In this document: one piece after another, positions 26,836-35,824 of the stretch | Numbering within the stretch: position 1 is the stretch's first letter | Layout of the letters: each line of letters begins with the position of its first letter | NCBI GenBank assembly: GCA_024278345.1 | Contig: JAJRTK010000277.1 | Coordinates: forward strand, 1-64,000 | Length of the DNA stretch: 64,000 nt | Direction: 5' to 3' | Origin: a bacterium | GTDB taxonomy: Bacteria; CSSED10-310; JAJRTK01 | Notes under the pieces: model-generated | Database searches by the model: none | The model's input: the letters and a program-made list of their open reading frames with translations, nothing else | Told to the model about the DNA's origin: nothing | Made by a program: the position numbers and the translations under genes

Positions 26836-27450
26836 TTGGTGGTGCGGGTGAAGAGTTCGGCAGGGCAGTCAACGCAGTTCTCCGCGGCCTATGTTGGGCG
26901 TTTTTTTCTTTTGTCGGCGGGTATCTTCCTGCTCTATCCGGTTCTTCTGCCCGCTTATGCAACCCTTCTGGTGACGCCGATTACCGTGGCCATCACCGAG
27001 CTTCACGCGATGAGAGACGGGGTTTCCTTTGCCTTTGAATGGCGGGACTGGAGCACGATTCGCGGTTTGGCCTCGGTGAACTTCGCGCCGCTGTGCCAAA
27101 ACACGGTGGTATTGAGCGCGCTGATCCTGGCCCTCCAATGGCCATTGGCAAAGCGGATTCGAACTCTTGCCATCGCCTCGATGCTATTGTTTCTGCTGAA
27201 CGAGCTGCATCTGGCGCTGATCGTTTTGTACAATTATCATGTGACTTTCCCTTCTCCTGATCCTGGCTTCTGGAAAGACCTGGGTTGGAGGATCGTTTCC
27301 ATCGCGTATCACCAGGGCAGGCAGGTGGGAACCATGCTCTTCCCCTTCGCACTGTTTCTCCTCCTGCTGCTCCGCCAAGCAAAAAGCCCCGCCAACGGCG
27401 GGGCTTTTTGCAACAAGAAAGAGGAGCATGGGCCATCTCAAGTGGGTTGA
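26836..27450 (+). CDS. Exosortase-associated membrane protein
   Basis: The 204-residue protein has about four membrane helices, including FFLLSAGIFLLYPVLLPAY, NTVVLSALILALQWPL, TLAIASMLLFLLNELHLAL and a final TMLFPFALFLLLLL. XrtH genes are commonly followed by a membrane protein of this size and layout, which is the basis for the call. TTG 26836 lies one base after the exosortase stop, and several GTG codons follow within 15 bases, so the exact start is uncertain. The last 24 residues are encoded by a perfect 15-bp terminator hairpin and the sequence beyond it. Those residues (QAKSPANGGAF ...) are probably not a conserved part of the protein. Confidence 0.72.
   Translation: MVVRVKSSAGQSTQFSAAYVGRFFLLSAGIFLLYPVLLPAYATLLVTPITVAITELHAMRDGVSFAFEWRDWSTIRGLASVNFAPLCQNTVVLSALILALQWPLAKRIRTLAIASMLLFLLNELHLALIVLYNYHVTFPSPDPGFWKDLGWRIVSIAYHQGRQVGTMLFPFALFLLLLLRQAKSPANGGAFCNKKEEHGPSQVG
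27379..27411. terminator. Bidirectional intrinsic terminator inside a coding end
   Basis: A perfect 15-bp inverted repeat (27379-27393 and 27397-27411) with a 3-base AAC loop is flanked by A5 on one side and T5 on the other, so it works on both strands. On the plus strand it ends the exosortase operon although the last open frame runs 39 bases past it. On the minus strand it lies 26 bases after the stop of the 74-residue gene. Confidence 0.92.
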
Positions 27451-27662
27451 GTACGGCTTCCTTCCTGAAACCGGCTCACGTGATAAACATCGCCATCCTT
27501 GTAGCGGATCTCATAGAGGATATAGCGTTCTCCTTTAACAGCGCGAAAGTAGGCAACCCCCCGCTGCTTGCCTCCACGGAGATAGCCCATGGCGTTCTTT
27601 TTGTCTCTCACGTACATTTGCTGAAGGTAGCGGACGCCTTCTTCGTCTCCAGTCACTCTCAA
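27438..27662 (-). CDS. Small basic protein of unknown function
   Basis: The 74-residue protein is rich in Tyr, Arg and Gly with strand-like segments RYLQQMYVRDKKNAMGYLRGG and YFRAVKGERYILYEIRYKDGDVYHV, suggesting a small beta-barrel or SH3-like fold. It starts at TTG 27662 with GGAGGG six bases upstream, and its transcript would end at the terminator at 27379-27411. Both signals support a real gene despite the short length. It is convergent with the exosortase operon and divergent from alr. No family was recognised. Confidence 0.65.
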   Translation of the reverse strand: MRVTGDEEGVRYLQQMYVRDKKNAMGYLRGGKQRGVAYFRAVKGERYILYEIRYKDGDVYHVSRFQEGSRTQPT

Positions 27663-27849
27663 CGCACGCCCTCCGACTTGGAAAAGACCCTTCTAGGTTC
27701 TGTTTGATGGAATCGAGGCACGTCTAAAGGGAGGATACCACATCTGGTGGCAAGCTCGCAGCATCGCGACGGGACAACGGGTTGGAATGAGATTTGCTGT
27801 TCCTGTTTGATCACTCGTAGAGTCCAAGAGGATAGAGGGAGGCCATAGA

Positions 27850-29019
27850 ATGCTTGGATCAAATAGTTGGATCGAGGTCGATGCGGGGGCTTTGGAGCAT
27901 AATCTTGGTGTCTTTCGCACGAGGATTGGCCCCAGACGACGCCTGGCGGCCGTGGTGAAAGCAAATGCTTACGGTCATGGCATGGTAGAGGTCTCGTCCA
28001 TCGCCGTGAAGGCCGGAGCCGACTGGCTGGCGGTTCACTGCCTGGAGGAAGGATTGGCTTTGAGGCAAGTTGGCCACACCTGTCCAATTTTGCTCCTGGG
28101 GCCGGTCCATCACAAGGCCTTGGAAGAGGCTGTGGAAGCCGACTTGCGGTTAACCGTCTACGACCCGGCGATGCTGCGCCACCTGTCGAAGGCCGCTTGC
28201 CGCCTTGGCCGGACGGCGCGGGTCCATTTCAAGCTGGAAACGGGGACTCATCGGCAGGGGATACCCTCGGAGCAGCTTGACAGGATGGCAGAAATGGCAC
28301 TGAGGTTGCCTGGAATCGAGCTGGAGGGTGCATCGACACATTTCGCCAACATTGAAGACACCACGGATCACTCCTATGCCAAGGGGCAGCTCCTGGAGTT
28401 CGAGGCGGCATCCGGTCGGCTGCGGCGGAAGGTTGCTTCCGGGTTGCTCACGCACTGCGCTTGCAGCGCGGCGGCAATTCTCATGCCTCAAACCCATATG
28501 GAGATGATTCGGCTGGGAATCAGTCTTTACGGGTATTGGCCGTCCAAGGAGACCTTGATTTCGGCGCGAGAGCTTCTTGCTGAGCCGATGGAGCTTCGCC
28601 GGTGCTTGAGCTGGAAGGCGCGTTTGGCCCAGATCAAGGAGGTTGAGGCAAATCGATTGATTGGCTACGGCTGTTCCTACAAGACAACGCGAAGGACGAT
28701 TCTTGGAGTTCTGCCGGTGGGCTATTCCGATGGCTACGCCCGCGGGCTTTCCAACCGAGCTCACGTTCTGGTTCGTGGTTGCCGCGCCCGGGTATTGGGC
28801 CGGATCTGCATGAACTTGATGATGGTGGATCTCACCGACGTGGGACCGGTGACATTGGAGGATGAGGTGGTCCTCATTGGCAAGCAAGGGCGGGAAGAGA
28901 TCACGGCGGAAGATCTGGCGCAATTGTTGGGAACCATCCACTACGAAATCATGGCGCGAATGGACCGGGGCATTTCCCGGGTTCTGGTTCGGCGGGGCGG
29001 GCTGGAAGCGGCGGACTAG
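27850..29019 (+). CDS. Alanine racemase
   Basis: The 389-residue protein is a fold-type III PLP enzyme. The PLP lysine is in VVKANAYGHGM near residue 37; later hallmarks are the substrate region IGYGCSYKTTRR, PVGYSDGYARGLSN and GRICMNLMMVDLTDV. It interconverts L- and D-alanine for peptidoglycan. The ATG has GGGAGG eight bases upstream. The usual Asp of the CMD motif is replaced by Asn (CMNLMM), a conservative change near the active site. The trmJ-like gene begins 40 bases downstream. Confidence 0.93.
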   Translation: MLGSNSWIEVDAGALEHNLGVFRTRIGPRRRLAAVVKANAYGHGMVEVSSIAVKAGADWLAVHCLEEGLALRQVGHTCPILLLGPVHHKALEEAVEADLRLTVYDPAMLRHLSKAACRLGRTARVHFKLETGTHRQGIPSEQLDRMAEMALRLPGIELEGASTHFANIEDTTDHSYAKGQLLEFEAASGRLRRKVASGLLTHCACSAAAILMPQTHMEMIRLGISLYGYWPSKETLISARELLAEPMELRRCLSWKARLAQIKEVEANRLIGYGCSYKTTRRTILGVLPVGYSDGYARGLSNRAHVLVRGCRARVLGRICMNLMMVDLTDVGPVTLEDEVVLIGKQGREEITAEDLAQLLGTIHYEIMARMDRGISRVLVRRGGLEAAD

Positions 29020-29059
29020 GTTGGAGTTGATTGTCTTTTTGCATCTCTTGGGGATTTCG

Positions 29060-29947
29060 GTGAATGGGACTGGAGATCATGGGCTTTGCGTAGTCCTTGT
29101 AGAACCTCGGACTCCTGGAAATGTGGGCGCGGCGGCACGGGCGATGAAAAACATGGGGTTGGCCGATCTGCGATTGGTCCGGCCCTGCCGTCACCTCTCC
29201 CCCGAGGCGCGGCGCATGGCCCCCGGTGCCGTGGAAATCCTGGAAGGAGCGGGCCTCCATGAGAATCTTGCCGATGCTGTGGGGGATTGCCTCCGGGTGG
29301 TGGGATTCACGGCCCGGCGGGGGCAAGATCGGCCTTTGTCGGACGTGCGCGAATTGGGCGAAGTACTCCATCCAATCGTTGGTGGAGGTCGGATCGCCTT
29401 GGTCTTCGGTCGGGAGGACCGAGGTTTGACGAACCGGCATCTCGATCTGTGTCAAGAACTGGCGACGATCCCGACGGCTTCGGAGCACCGTTCCCTCAAT
29501 CTTGCCCAAGCAGTGCTTCTTGCCTGCTACGAGATCCGGCGGGTCTTGTCCCAAAGGCACCAGGGCCGTGAGGCTTCCGGTTTGGTTTTCCCCGCTCAGG
29601 GGAAGAAGGACGGTCTGAGAGGCAACGTGTCTCCGGCGAGATTTCCCTGTCCATCGGCGGATCTGGAAGGTTTGCTTGAGGACGCCATCTCGACGCTGCT
29701 TGGGATTGGGTATTTGCGGGAAGAGCAATTTGATCGACAGCAAAGGATCTTGCGGCGGATCGCCGGAAAGGCGGCTCTGGATTCCCAAGAGGTCCGGTTC
29801 CTTCGGGGCATTTTGCGGAAAGTCCGGTGGTGGGTGGGCCGTGCCCACGGGTTGGAGCTTGAGTTGTCGGCGCATGCTGGGAGCGATGGGAGCGGCCGCG
29901 AGCAGCGCGACCGGAACGCAACAGAAGAAAAAGGCCGGAAAAGTTGA
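29060..29947 (+). CDS. TrmJ-type tRNA (cytidine/uridine-2'-O)-methyltransferase
   Basis: The 295-residue protein is a SPOUT-class methyltransferase with the three motifs of the TrmJ group: VLVEPRTPGNVGAAARAMK (motif 1), ALVFGREDRGLTN (motif 2) and SLNLAQAVLLACYE (motif 3). TrmJ methylates the ribose at position 32 of tRNA using S-adenosylmethionine. A helical C-terminal extension (RRIAGKAALDSQEVRFLRGILRKVRWW) is typical of TrmJ. GTG at 29060 follows TTGGGGA and is preferred over the much longer frame from 28862, which overlaps alr. The final 25 residues are encoded by a copy of the dispersed repeat (29879-29922). Confidence 0.88.
   Translation: MNGTGDHGLCVVLVEPRTPGNVGAAARAMKNMGLADLRLVRPCRHLSPEARRMAPGAVEILEGAGLHENLADAVGDCLRVVGFTARRGQDRPLSDVRELGEVLHPIVGGGRIALVFGREDRGLTNRHLDLCQELATIPTASEHRSLNLAQAVLLACYEIRRVLSQRHQGREASGLVFPAQGKKDGLRGNVSPARFPCPSADLEGLLEDAISTLLGIGYLREEQFDRQQRILRRIAGKAALDSQEVRFLRGILRKVRWWVGRAHGLELELSAHAGSDGSGREQRDRNATEEKGRKS
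29879..29922 (-). repeat. Dispersed repeat, copy C
   Basis: A 44-bp copy in inverse orientation at the 3' end of the trmJ-like gene, where it is translated as part of the C-terminus. It is nearly identical to copy F at 58235-58281, sharing GATGGGAGCGGCCGCGA and CAGCGCGA blocks. Confidence 0.75.
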
Positions 29948-30025
29948 CGTCGGGGCCGGTTCAGGAACCGATCTATTGGGGAAGCTCCGACTGTTACTGG
30001 CGGTCAGCAGCGGCGGGAGAAAGAT

Positions 30026-31552
30026 TCAATCGGTTATGGGCCAATTTTTTTCTTTCGGTTCGACGTAGGGAGCGGCAGCGGCATAGAAGTTCTTGAGCTC
30101 CTGTTTCATGCGTTTCCAGGTGGGTCGGCGAGAATAGCTCATGTGCCCAGCCCGGTAGAGGTTTGTGGTGACCCGCTGGAGCACGCTTTTTGAGGGTCCC
30201 AGGTGATTGAGGGTGTATTTGGTGCAGAGAGGCGGTGTGGCGAGGTCGAAATAACCAAGAGCAACAAAGAGTTTCAGCGCGGGATTCTGGCACATGGCAC
30301 GATAGAGTCTGGGGGCGACGTTGAGCGAGGCTTGGGAGTCCTCGCCAAAGTCCCACGGCCGGACGCTCATGGTGAGGATTTCGTAGGGGAGATCGTTTTC
30401 GACCTTGAGCTGGGTGCGGAGGTAGTGATTGAGGGCGCCGGTAAAGGGCCCTTGAATGGAGGCATAGCTGGGATCGTAGTCGATATCCCTTCCCTCGGCA
30501 TCGCGTGCGCTCCCGGTAAACCTGGCGTCGAGTCTACCCACAAGGAGATCTTCGGTCTTCAGGAGCTCCTTTCCGAAACGTGGCATATCGATCCGAAGGT
30601 TGCAGGACTCCAGAAGAGATTGTGGAAGGCCGGTGAACCGGGAGAGCTCGTGCAGGGTGTCCTGCCAGAGTTCTTCGGGAGTATCGTGGCCGAGGATCAG
30701 GACGTGGAGGTATTGGCCCAGGGCAAACTCCTCGGCCATTGTGACGGCGGCTTCAAGGTCATCTTGCAGCCCGGGCTCGAGCCTACCGTGGTACCATGCC
30801 ACGGCGGTGTATGTTGGGAGGAAGAGAGCGTAGATGAGGTCGTTTCCCGGGTGAAAAAAGACGGTTTTGAAATCGAGTGCCGGGGAGATGAGGACAAGGC
30901 CGTTGAGAAACATGCCGTGCTTCTGTTGCAAGAGTTCGGCGAGGCCGGCGCTTCTGGTGGTTCCGTAGCTGGCGCCGGCCAGGAACTTGGGGGAGGCCCA
31001 GCGTTGATTTCTGGTGGTCCAAAGGCGGATGAATTCGCCGATGGATTCGAGGTCCTCTTCGACGCCGTGAAACTTCTTGGCGTCGGCGGGGGGCAGCGCC
31101 CGGCTGAACCCGGTTGTGACGGGATCGATGAAGATGAGGTCACTGACTTCCAGGAGTGTGTCGGGATTGGACTCGACGCGGTAGGGTGGGGGCGGCGGAT
31201 CGCCTTCTTCGCCGAGCTCGACGCGCTTTGGCCCGAGACCTCCCAGATGAAGCCAGACTGATGAGGACCCGGGCCCGCCGTTGAAAGCGAAAGTGATGGG
31301 ACGGTGCTGAGGGTTCGCCTCGATCTGGGTGTAGGCGACATAGAAGATGCTTGCCCGCGGTTTTCCCTCTTCGTCTTTCAGGATGTAGTTGCCGGCGGTG
31401 GCCTTGTAGCGAAGCCTGGCGCCGCCGACCCGAATAGAATACTCGGTTTCGGAAGAAAGCTCTTTGGGAGGCTCTTTCTTGTGCGGCAGGTCACCTTTGT
31501 TTCCTTGATGTCCGCTGTTCTTTTCTTGATCTGCCGCTGACTCGTTGCCCAT
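30026..31552 (-). CDS. Serine carboxypeptidase, peptidase family S10
   Basis: The 508-residue protein has the S10 (alpha/beta-hydrolase) signatures. FNGGPGSSSVW near residue 90 is the oxyanion and substrate-recognition segment, and ASYGTTR carries the nucleophilic Ser within a GASYG motif where GESYG is usual. GYFDLATPP supplies the Asp and YRAGHMSYS the His. S10 enzymes remove C-terminal residues. No convincing signal peptide is visible: the N-terminus is hydrophilic (Lys, Glu, Asp-rich), which is unusual for a normally exported family. It starts 15 bases after purQ stops, so it is probably the third gene of a purL-purQ operon, an odd partnership. Confidence 0.88.
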   Translation of the reverse strand: MGNESAADQEKNSGHQGNKGDLPHKKEPPKELSSETEYSIRVGGARLRYKATAGNYILKDEEGKPRASIFYVAYTQIEANPQHRPITFAFNGGPGSSSVWLHLGGLGPKRVELGEEGDPPPPPYRVESNPDTLLEVSDLIFIDPVTTGFSRALPPADAKKFHGVEEDLESIGEFIRLWTTRNQRWASPKFLAGASYGTTRSAGLAELLQQKHGMFLNGLVLISPALDFKTVFFHPGNDLIYALFLPTYTAVAWYHGRLEPGLQDDLEAAVTMAEEFALGQYLHVLILGHDTPEELWQDTLHELSRFTGLPQSLLESCNLRIDMPRFGKELLKTEDLLVGRLDARFTGSARDAEGRDIDYDPSYASIQGPFTGALNHYLRTQLKVENDLPYEILTMSVRPWDFGEDSQASLNVAPRLYRAMCQNPALKLFVALGYFDLATPPLCTKYTLNHLGPSKSVLQRVTTNLYRAGHMSYSRRPTWKRMKQELKNFYAAAAPYVEPKEKNWPITD

Positions 31553-31567
31553 GTCTATGCCCTCGTC

Positions 31568-32452
31568 CTAGTGATAGTAGCGAACGGCTGCCCGGAACAA
31601 GGCAAGTCCGTCGCCGGCCTCTGGCAATTCGCGGCCCTGGCGCCGGAGTTTGTCGGCGATGGAGGGCCAATCCTCCCGCTGCACGAAATCGATGGCTCGT
31701 TCCGGGTGTGGCATCATTCCCATGACACGGCCGGTGGGATCGCAGACCCCGGCGACGTCCAGGGCGGCGCCGTTGGGGTTCCAAGGGGCTTCCCCGTGGG
31801 CCGGTTTCCCGTCCCGCGCATAGCGAAGGACAAGCTGGCCGGCGTTGGCAAGTCGGGCTAGCTCCGCTGGCGGTGCCCAAAATCGTCCTTCCCCGTGGGC
31901 CACCGGCAAGTGGAGAGCCCCAGAGTCCCGGAGCCAGGGTGAAGTGGTCTTCTCCGCCAGTAGATCGACCCAGCGGCAGACGTAGCCCGGCGGGCGGTTG
32001 GAGAGAAGCGCCACGCGTCTGGAATCCGTGGCGCATCCCGGAGCAGGCGAGGTAGAATCTTGGCCGGTGGCGCGGAATTCCGGGTTGAGCTTGGCCGTGA
32101 AATCGGGGGCGCCAGCGGGCTCACCTGGCAGGAGACCGAGGTGAGTAAGCACCTGAAATCCGTTGCAAATCCCAAGAATCAGGCGGTCACTCTCGACGAA
32201 GCGCCGCAGGAAGGTAGCTAGGCCATGACGCAGGCGGATCGCCAGGGCGTTTCCCGATCCCGTGTGGTCACCGTAGGAAAACCCGCCGGGCAAGACCAGG
32301 ATCTGGCTTTGGAAAAGGCGCTGGGGAGATTCCATGAGATCCGCCACGTGGATGATCTTGGTTCGGGCTCCTGCCCGCCGGAAGGCGAAGGCGGTCTCCA
32401 GATCGCAGTTGATCCCGGTCCCTGTGAGCACCATGACGGCCGGCGCGGTCAT
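31568..32452 (-). CDS. Phosphoribosylformylglycinamidine synthase, glutaminase subunit
   Basis: The 294-residue protein is a class I glutamine amidotransferase. VLTGTGINCDLETAFAFRRAG opens the fold, GGFSYGDHTGSG precedes the active site, GICNGFQVL holds the nucleophilic Cys, and HPERAIDF near the C-terminus carries the His-Glu pair. It supplies ammonia to PurL for conversion of FGAR to FGAM in purine synthesis. It is about 60 residues longer than Bacillus-type PurQ, mostly through insertions in the middle. The ATG overlaps the purL stop as ATGA, giving tight translational coupling. A start 15 bases upstream is possible but less likely. Confidence 0.93.
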   Translation of the reverse strand: MTAPAVMVLTGTGINCDLETAFAFRRAGARTKIIHVADLMESPQRLFQSQILVLPGGFSYGDHTGSGNALAIRLRHGLATFLRRFVESDRLILGICNGFQVLTHLGLLPGEPAGAPDFTAKLNPEFRATGQDSTSPAPGCATDSRRVALLSNRPPGYVCRWVDLLAEKTTSPWLRDSGALHLPVAHGEGRFWAPPAELARLANAGQLVLRYARDGKPAHGEAPWNPNGAALDVAGVCDPTGRVMGMMPHPERAIDFVQREDWPSIADKLRRQGRELPEAGDGLALFRAAVRYYH

Positions 32453-35400
32453 TTCGTATCCCTCCAATCGGTCCCATAGGCGGAAGCAAGCTCGACCAAC
32501 GCCGTGTCAACGAGCACTGTGCCGCCGGCTCCACGAATTCGGAGGCGACCGCTCCCGGAGATTAAACCAATCCTTGCCACCGGAAGGTCCCAGCTTTGGA
32601 AGATTTCTTCGAAGGCGGCGGCGTTTTCTGGCGAGCAAGTGACGAGAAGTCGGCCGGGCGATTCGGAAAAGAGAATTGCCCGATCAGGGGCTTCATCACA
32701 GCAGCCATGGCTGCGGATCTGGTCTAGATCCACCTCGGCGCCAAGCTGGGCGGCCAGGCAGGCCGTGGCGACTGCCACAGCGAGGCCCCCGCGCCCAAGG
32801 GCCTGTGCGGACGCTACCAGGCCGCGATCCACTGCCTGGGCGTGAAGCCCGTAGAGCCGTTTGGAGGTGGAGAGATCGAGCTCCGGCACGGCGCCGCCGG
32901 CGAGTTTCCTGTGGGCACGGTAGACGCTCCCCCCCAGGGCTCGCCTGGTGGTGCCAAGGAGAAAAATGAGATCGCCCGCGGCCTTGGGGTCGGGGCTGGC
33001 GATCCGCCGAACATCATCGAGGATGGCCAAAGAGGAGATAAGAAGCGTCGGGGGGATGGAGAGTCTAGTGGTACGTCCCTGTCCGTCGTACCCGGAGAAA
33101 TCGTTGTGCATACTATCCTTCCCCGAAATGAAAGGCGTCCCCCAGGCCACGGCCACTTCGTAGCAGGCCCGGGCGGATTCCTTCAAGAGCCAGAGTCGTT
33201 GGGGATCCTTTGGTTTTGACCAGCAAAAGTTATCGAGGAGGGCGATCCGCCCGAGTCTAGCGCCGAGGGCGACAAGTGGCCGTACGGCGGCATCCATGGC
33301 GCCGGCGGCGGCAGAATAGGGATCGAGCAGTGTCGCCTCTGGCCAAAGGCCCTGAGAAACGCCGATACCGCGATAGGAATCGGGTCGCGGCCGCACCACG
33401 GTGGCGGCGGAATCGACTCGGCCGGGGCCCACCAGGGGTTTGAGGACTGAACTGCCCTGGACCTCGTGATCGAAGCGGAGGGCAAGTTCTTGGCGGCTGG
33501 CGATCCCGGGTCTCGCAAGGATCTCCAGCAAGAGGCGCTGGATCTCGCCGGGAGGCGGCGGGAGGGTTTTCTCGGCCTCCAGCTCAGGATCGGAAGCTCT
33601 GTCAGGCGGCAGGGCGACCTCGCACGGAAGCTCGCGGGCGGGCCACCCGTCTAGAAGGAAGTCGAGGGCGAGGTCCATGACCAGTTTGCCGCCATGGCTT
33701 ACGACGCACTGGCCGGTGTCAGTGAACTGGCCGATCTCCGTGGCTTCGACATCCCGGCGCCGAAAGAGCTCAAGAATCTCATCAAGATGCTCGGGTGGAA
33801 CCGCAAGGGTCATCCTTTCCTGAGATTCACTCACCCAGATCTGCCAGGGTGCCATGCCGGGGTATTTCAGGGGCACCTTGGTCAGATCGACGATGCAGCC
33901 ACCGGACTCTTGGGCCATTTCTGGGACGGAGCATGAGAGGCCGCCGGCTCCGTTGTCGGTGAGGCTCGTGTAGAGAGCCCGGTGGCGGGCTTCCCGAATC
34001 AGGGCGTCGGTGAGAAGCTTCTGCCCAATGGGATCTCCTATCTGCACGGCGGTGGCCGGGCTCCCTGAATCCAGGGCCTCGCTTGAAAAGGTAGCGCCAT
34101 GAATCCCGTCCAAGCCAACGCGGCCGCCGACTACGACAATTCTATTCCCTGGGCGCGCTCGTTTTTGGTGCAGCCGACGCCCCTTCTCTTCCCGTGGAAT
34201 CAAGCCCACGGTCCCGACGAAAACCAGAGGCTTGGCCCGGTAGTCCTCGTGGAACCACCAGAATCCTTGTGGCGTTGGAATGCCGGAGCAGTTTCCTCCC
34301 ACCTCGACGCCGCGAAAAATGCCCTCCGCCAAGAGCCGAGGAGGCAAGAGGGGCTCTGACTCACCATCGGGAACACGGTATAGCTCCCGGCGGTCGCCTG
34401 GCCAAGGCAAACAGAATCCATACCGGTTCAGGATGGGCCGGGCCCCCAGTCCAAATCCGACGGCGTCGCGGTTCACGCCCAGGATTCCCGTGAGCGCGCC
34501 TCCGAAGGGATCCAGGGCGGACGGACTGTTGTGGGTCTCCACCTTATCTGTGACAAGGTAATCCTCATCGAAGACAATCGCTCCTGAATTGTCTACGAAG
34601 ACTGATGCGCAAAAGCTGTCGTCTCGCGCTCTTTGGATCTCCAGGGTAGCGCGGCGGATATAGTGGTGGAAAAGGCCCGCCCGCGCTTCGCCCAAGGGGG
34701 AATTGAAAATGAGGTGGCGACAGTGTTCCGACCAGTTCTGCGCCAAGGATTCCAGCTCTAGATCGGTGGGATGGCGCCCGATCTTTCGGAAGTGGCGCTG
34801 GATGACCAGGAGTGATTCGAGATCGAGTGCAAGGGGGCCTCGGCGGGGCAGACCGCGACCCTTTTCTCCGGGATTCTGAGGTAGGCCGGCTTTTCCCAGT
34901 AGCAGGAGCTCTGCCTCTGAAACCTCGAGGTTCACTTCGTCGGCTTCTGGATGGGGATTCAAGGCGACCCCGGGTGCGACACGGTCCATTCCCCCATCAC
35001 GGGAATAGTGCGTCCAGGATTTAATGGACACCCTTTCTACCAATGGGTTTGCCAGCTCCGCGGCAATGGCCTGGAGGTCTGCGTCGGGCAAGGTTCCGCG
35101 GAGCAGATAGAGGCGAGAACCGTGGCAACTCTCGGCATCTTCCAGGGAGCGCCCCCACAAGACGGGGAGCAGTTTGGCCACGGTTCGGCCTACGTTGTCG
35201 GTAACACCAGGCAGAAAACCGACTTCAAGAGCCCAGTGGAAGCCCGTGAGGACCAATGGCCGGTCGATGCTGGCGGGACGAGTCAAGGGATGGCCCAAGG
35301 CTTTTGCCAGGACGGTAAGATCGTGTTGGCGGAAGCAACCCCGCAAGGTGATGACATCGATCCTGACGACCCCCTCCAACGACGGTGCGCAGCCGCCGCG

Positions 35401-35496
35401 CCGGAGGCGCGCCAAGAGCTGGGCGGCCACCGGATCATCCTGGGGAAACCCCACTTCGATTCGGTGGTTCTCCAAGCCAGTTTTTCCGTTCACCAT
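32449..35496 (-). CDS. Phosphoribosylformylglycinamidine synthase, large subunit
   Basis: The 1015-residue protein is intermediate between Bacillus-type PurL (about 740) and the E. coli fusion (about 1300). The first ~180 residues resemble the PurS-like N-terminal domain of large-type PurL. The catalytic core follows with AQNWSEHCRHL, KVETHNSPSALDPFGGALTG and GGNCSGIPTPQGF. The C-terminal glutaminase domain is missing and is supplied by the adjacent purQ. It converts FGAR, glutamine-derived ammonia and ATP to FGAM in the fourth step of purine synthesis. ATG at 35496 with TGAGGAGAAG immediately upstream is preferred over GTG at 35520. Confidence 0.93.
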   Translation of the reverse strand: MVNGKTGLENHRIEVGFPQDDPVAAQLLARLRRGGCAPSLEGVVRIDVITLRGCFRQHDLTVLAKALGHPLTRPASIDRPLVLTGFHWALEVGFLPGVTDNVGRTVAKLLPVLWGRSLEDAESCHGSRLYLLRGTLPDADLQAIAAELANPLVERVSIKSWTHYSRDGGMDRVAPGVALNPHPEADEVNLEVSEAELLLLGKAGLPQNPGEKGRGLPRRGPLALDLESLLVIQRHFRKIGRHPTDLELESLAQNWSEHCRHLIFNSPLGEARAGLFHHYIRRATLEIQRARDDSFCASVFVDNSGAIVFDEDYLVTDKVETHNSPSALDPFGGALTGILGVNRDAVGFGLGARPILNRYGFCLPWPGDRRELYRVPDGESEPLLPPRLLAEGIFRGVEVGGNCSGIPTPQGFWWFHEDYRAKPLVFVGTVGLIPREEKGRRLHQKRARPGNRIVVVGGRVGLDGIHGATFSSEALDSGSPATAVQIGDPIGQKLLTDALIREARHRALYTSLTDNGAGGLSCSVPEMAQESGGCIVDLTKVPLKYPGMAPWQIWVSESQERMTLAVPPEHLDEILELFRRRDVEATEIGQFTDTGQCVVSHGGKLVMDLALDFLLDGWPARELPCEVALPPDRASDPELEAEKTLPPPPGEIQRLLLEILARPGIASRQELALRFDHEVQGSSVLKPLVGPGRVDSAATVVRPRPDSYRGIGVSQGLWPEATLLDPYSAAAGAMDAAVRPLVALGARLGRIALLDNFCWSKPKDPQRLWLLKESARACYEVAVAWGTPFISGKDSMHNDFSGYDGQGRTTRLSIPPTLLISSLAILDDVRRIASPDPKAAGDLIFLLGTTRRALGGSVYRAHRKLAGGAVPELDLSTSKRLYGLHAQAVDRGLVASAQALGRGGLAVAVATACLAAQLGAEVDLDQIRSHGCCDEAPDRAILFSESPGRLLVTCSPENAAAFEEIFQSWDLPVARIGLISGSGRLRIRGAGGTVLVDTALVELASAYGTDWRDTK

Positions 35497-35824
35497 CTTC
35501 TCCTCATTAGACTCGACCACGAAAGTGCATGATATTTCGGCACAACCATAACGGTTCCGCTCCGGAGTGCAAGAGGAGCGTATCGATAAGAGTGTGGCGG
35601 AAGAGCAGGGAAAGCTCTTTGGAGTTGCCGAACAGAGTATCGGGTGCGATATTGTGGGATCTTAGACCGATGCCGGTCATCGTGGGCCGCCTTTGGCGGC
35701 TTGACCATGGCGCGGCACTGAGACTTGGTGGCCCATGCGTGAAAGATAGCTCCGGGTCCACTTGTTTCCGGCTGGCGCCGGGCAAAACAAAGGCCCTGAC
35801 CGGCCGTGAACCAATAGAGCCCCC
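35497..35824. other. Divergent intergenic region, purL and kinase/AAA/TPR gene
   Basis: This 328-base gap must hold promoters for both flanking genes. I saw no clear -35/-10 pair, PUR box or hairpin that could be called with confidence. Short open frames here are not credible. Confidence 0.4.
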
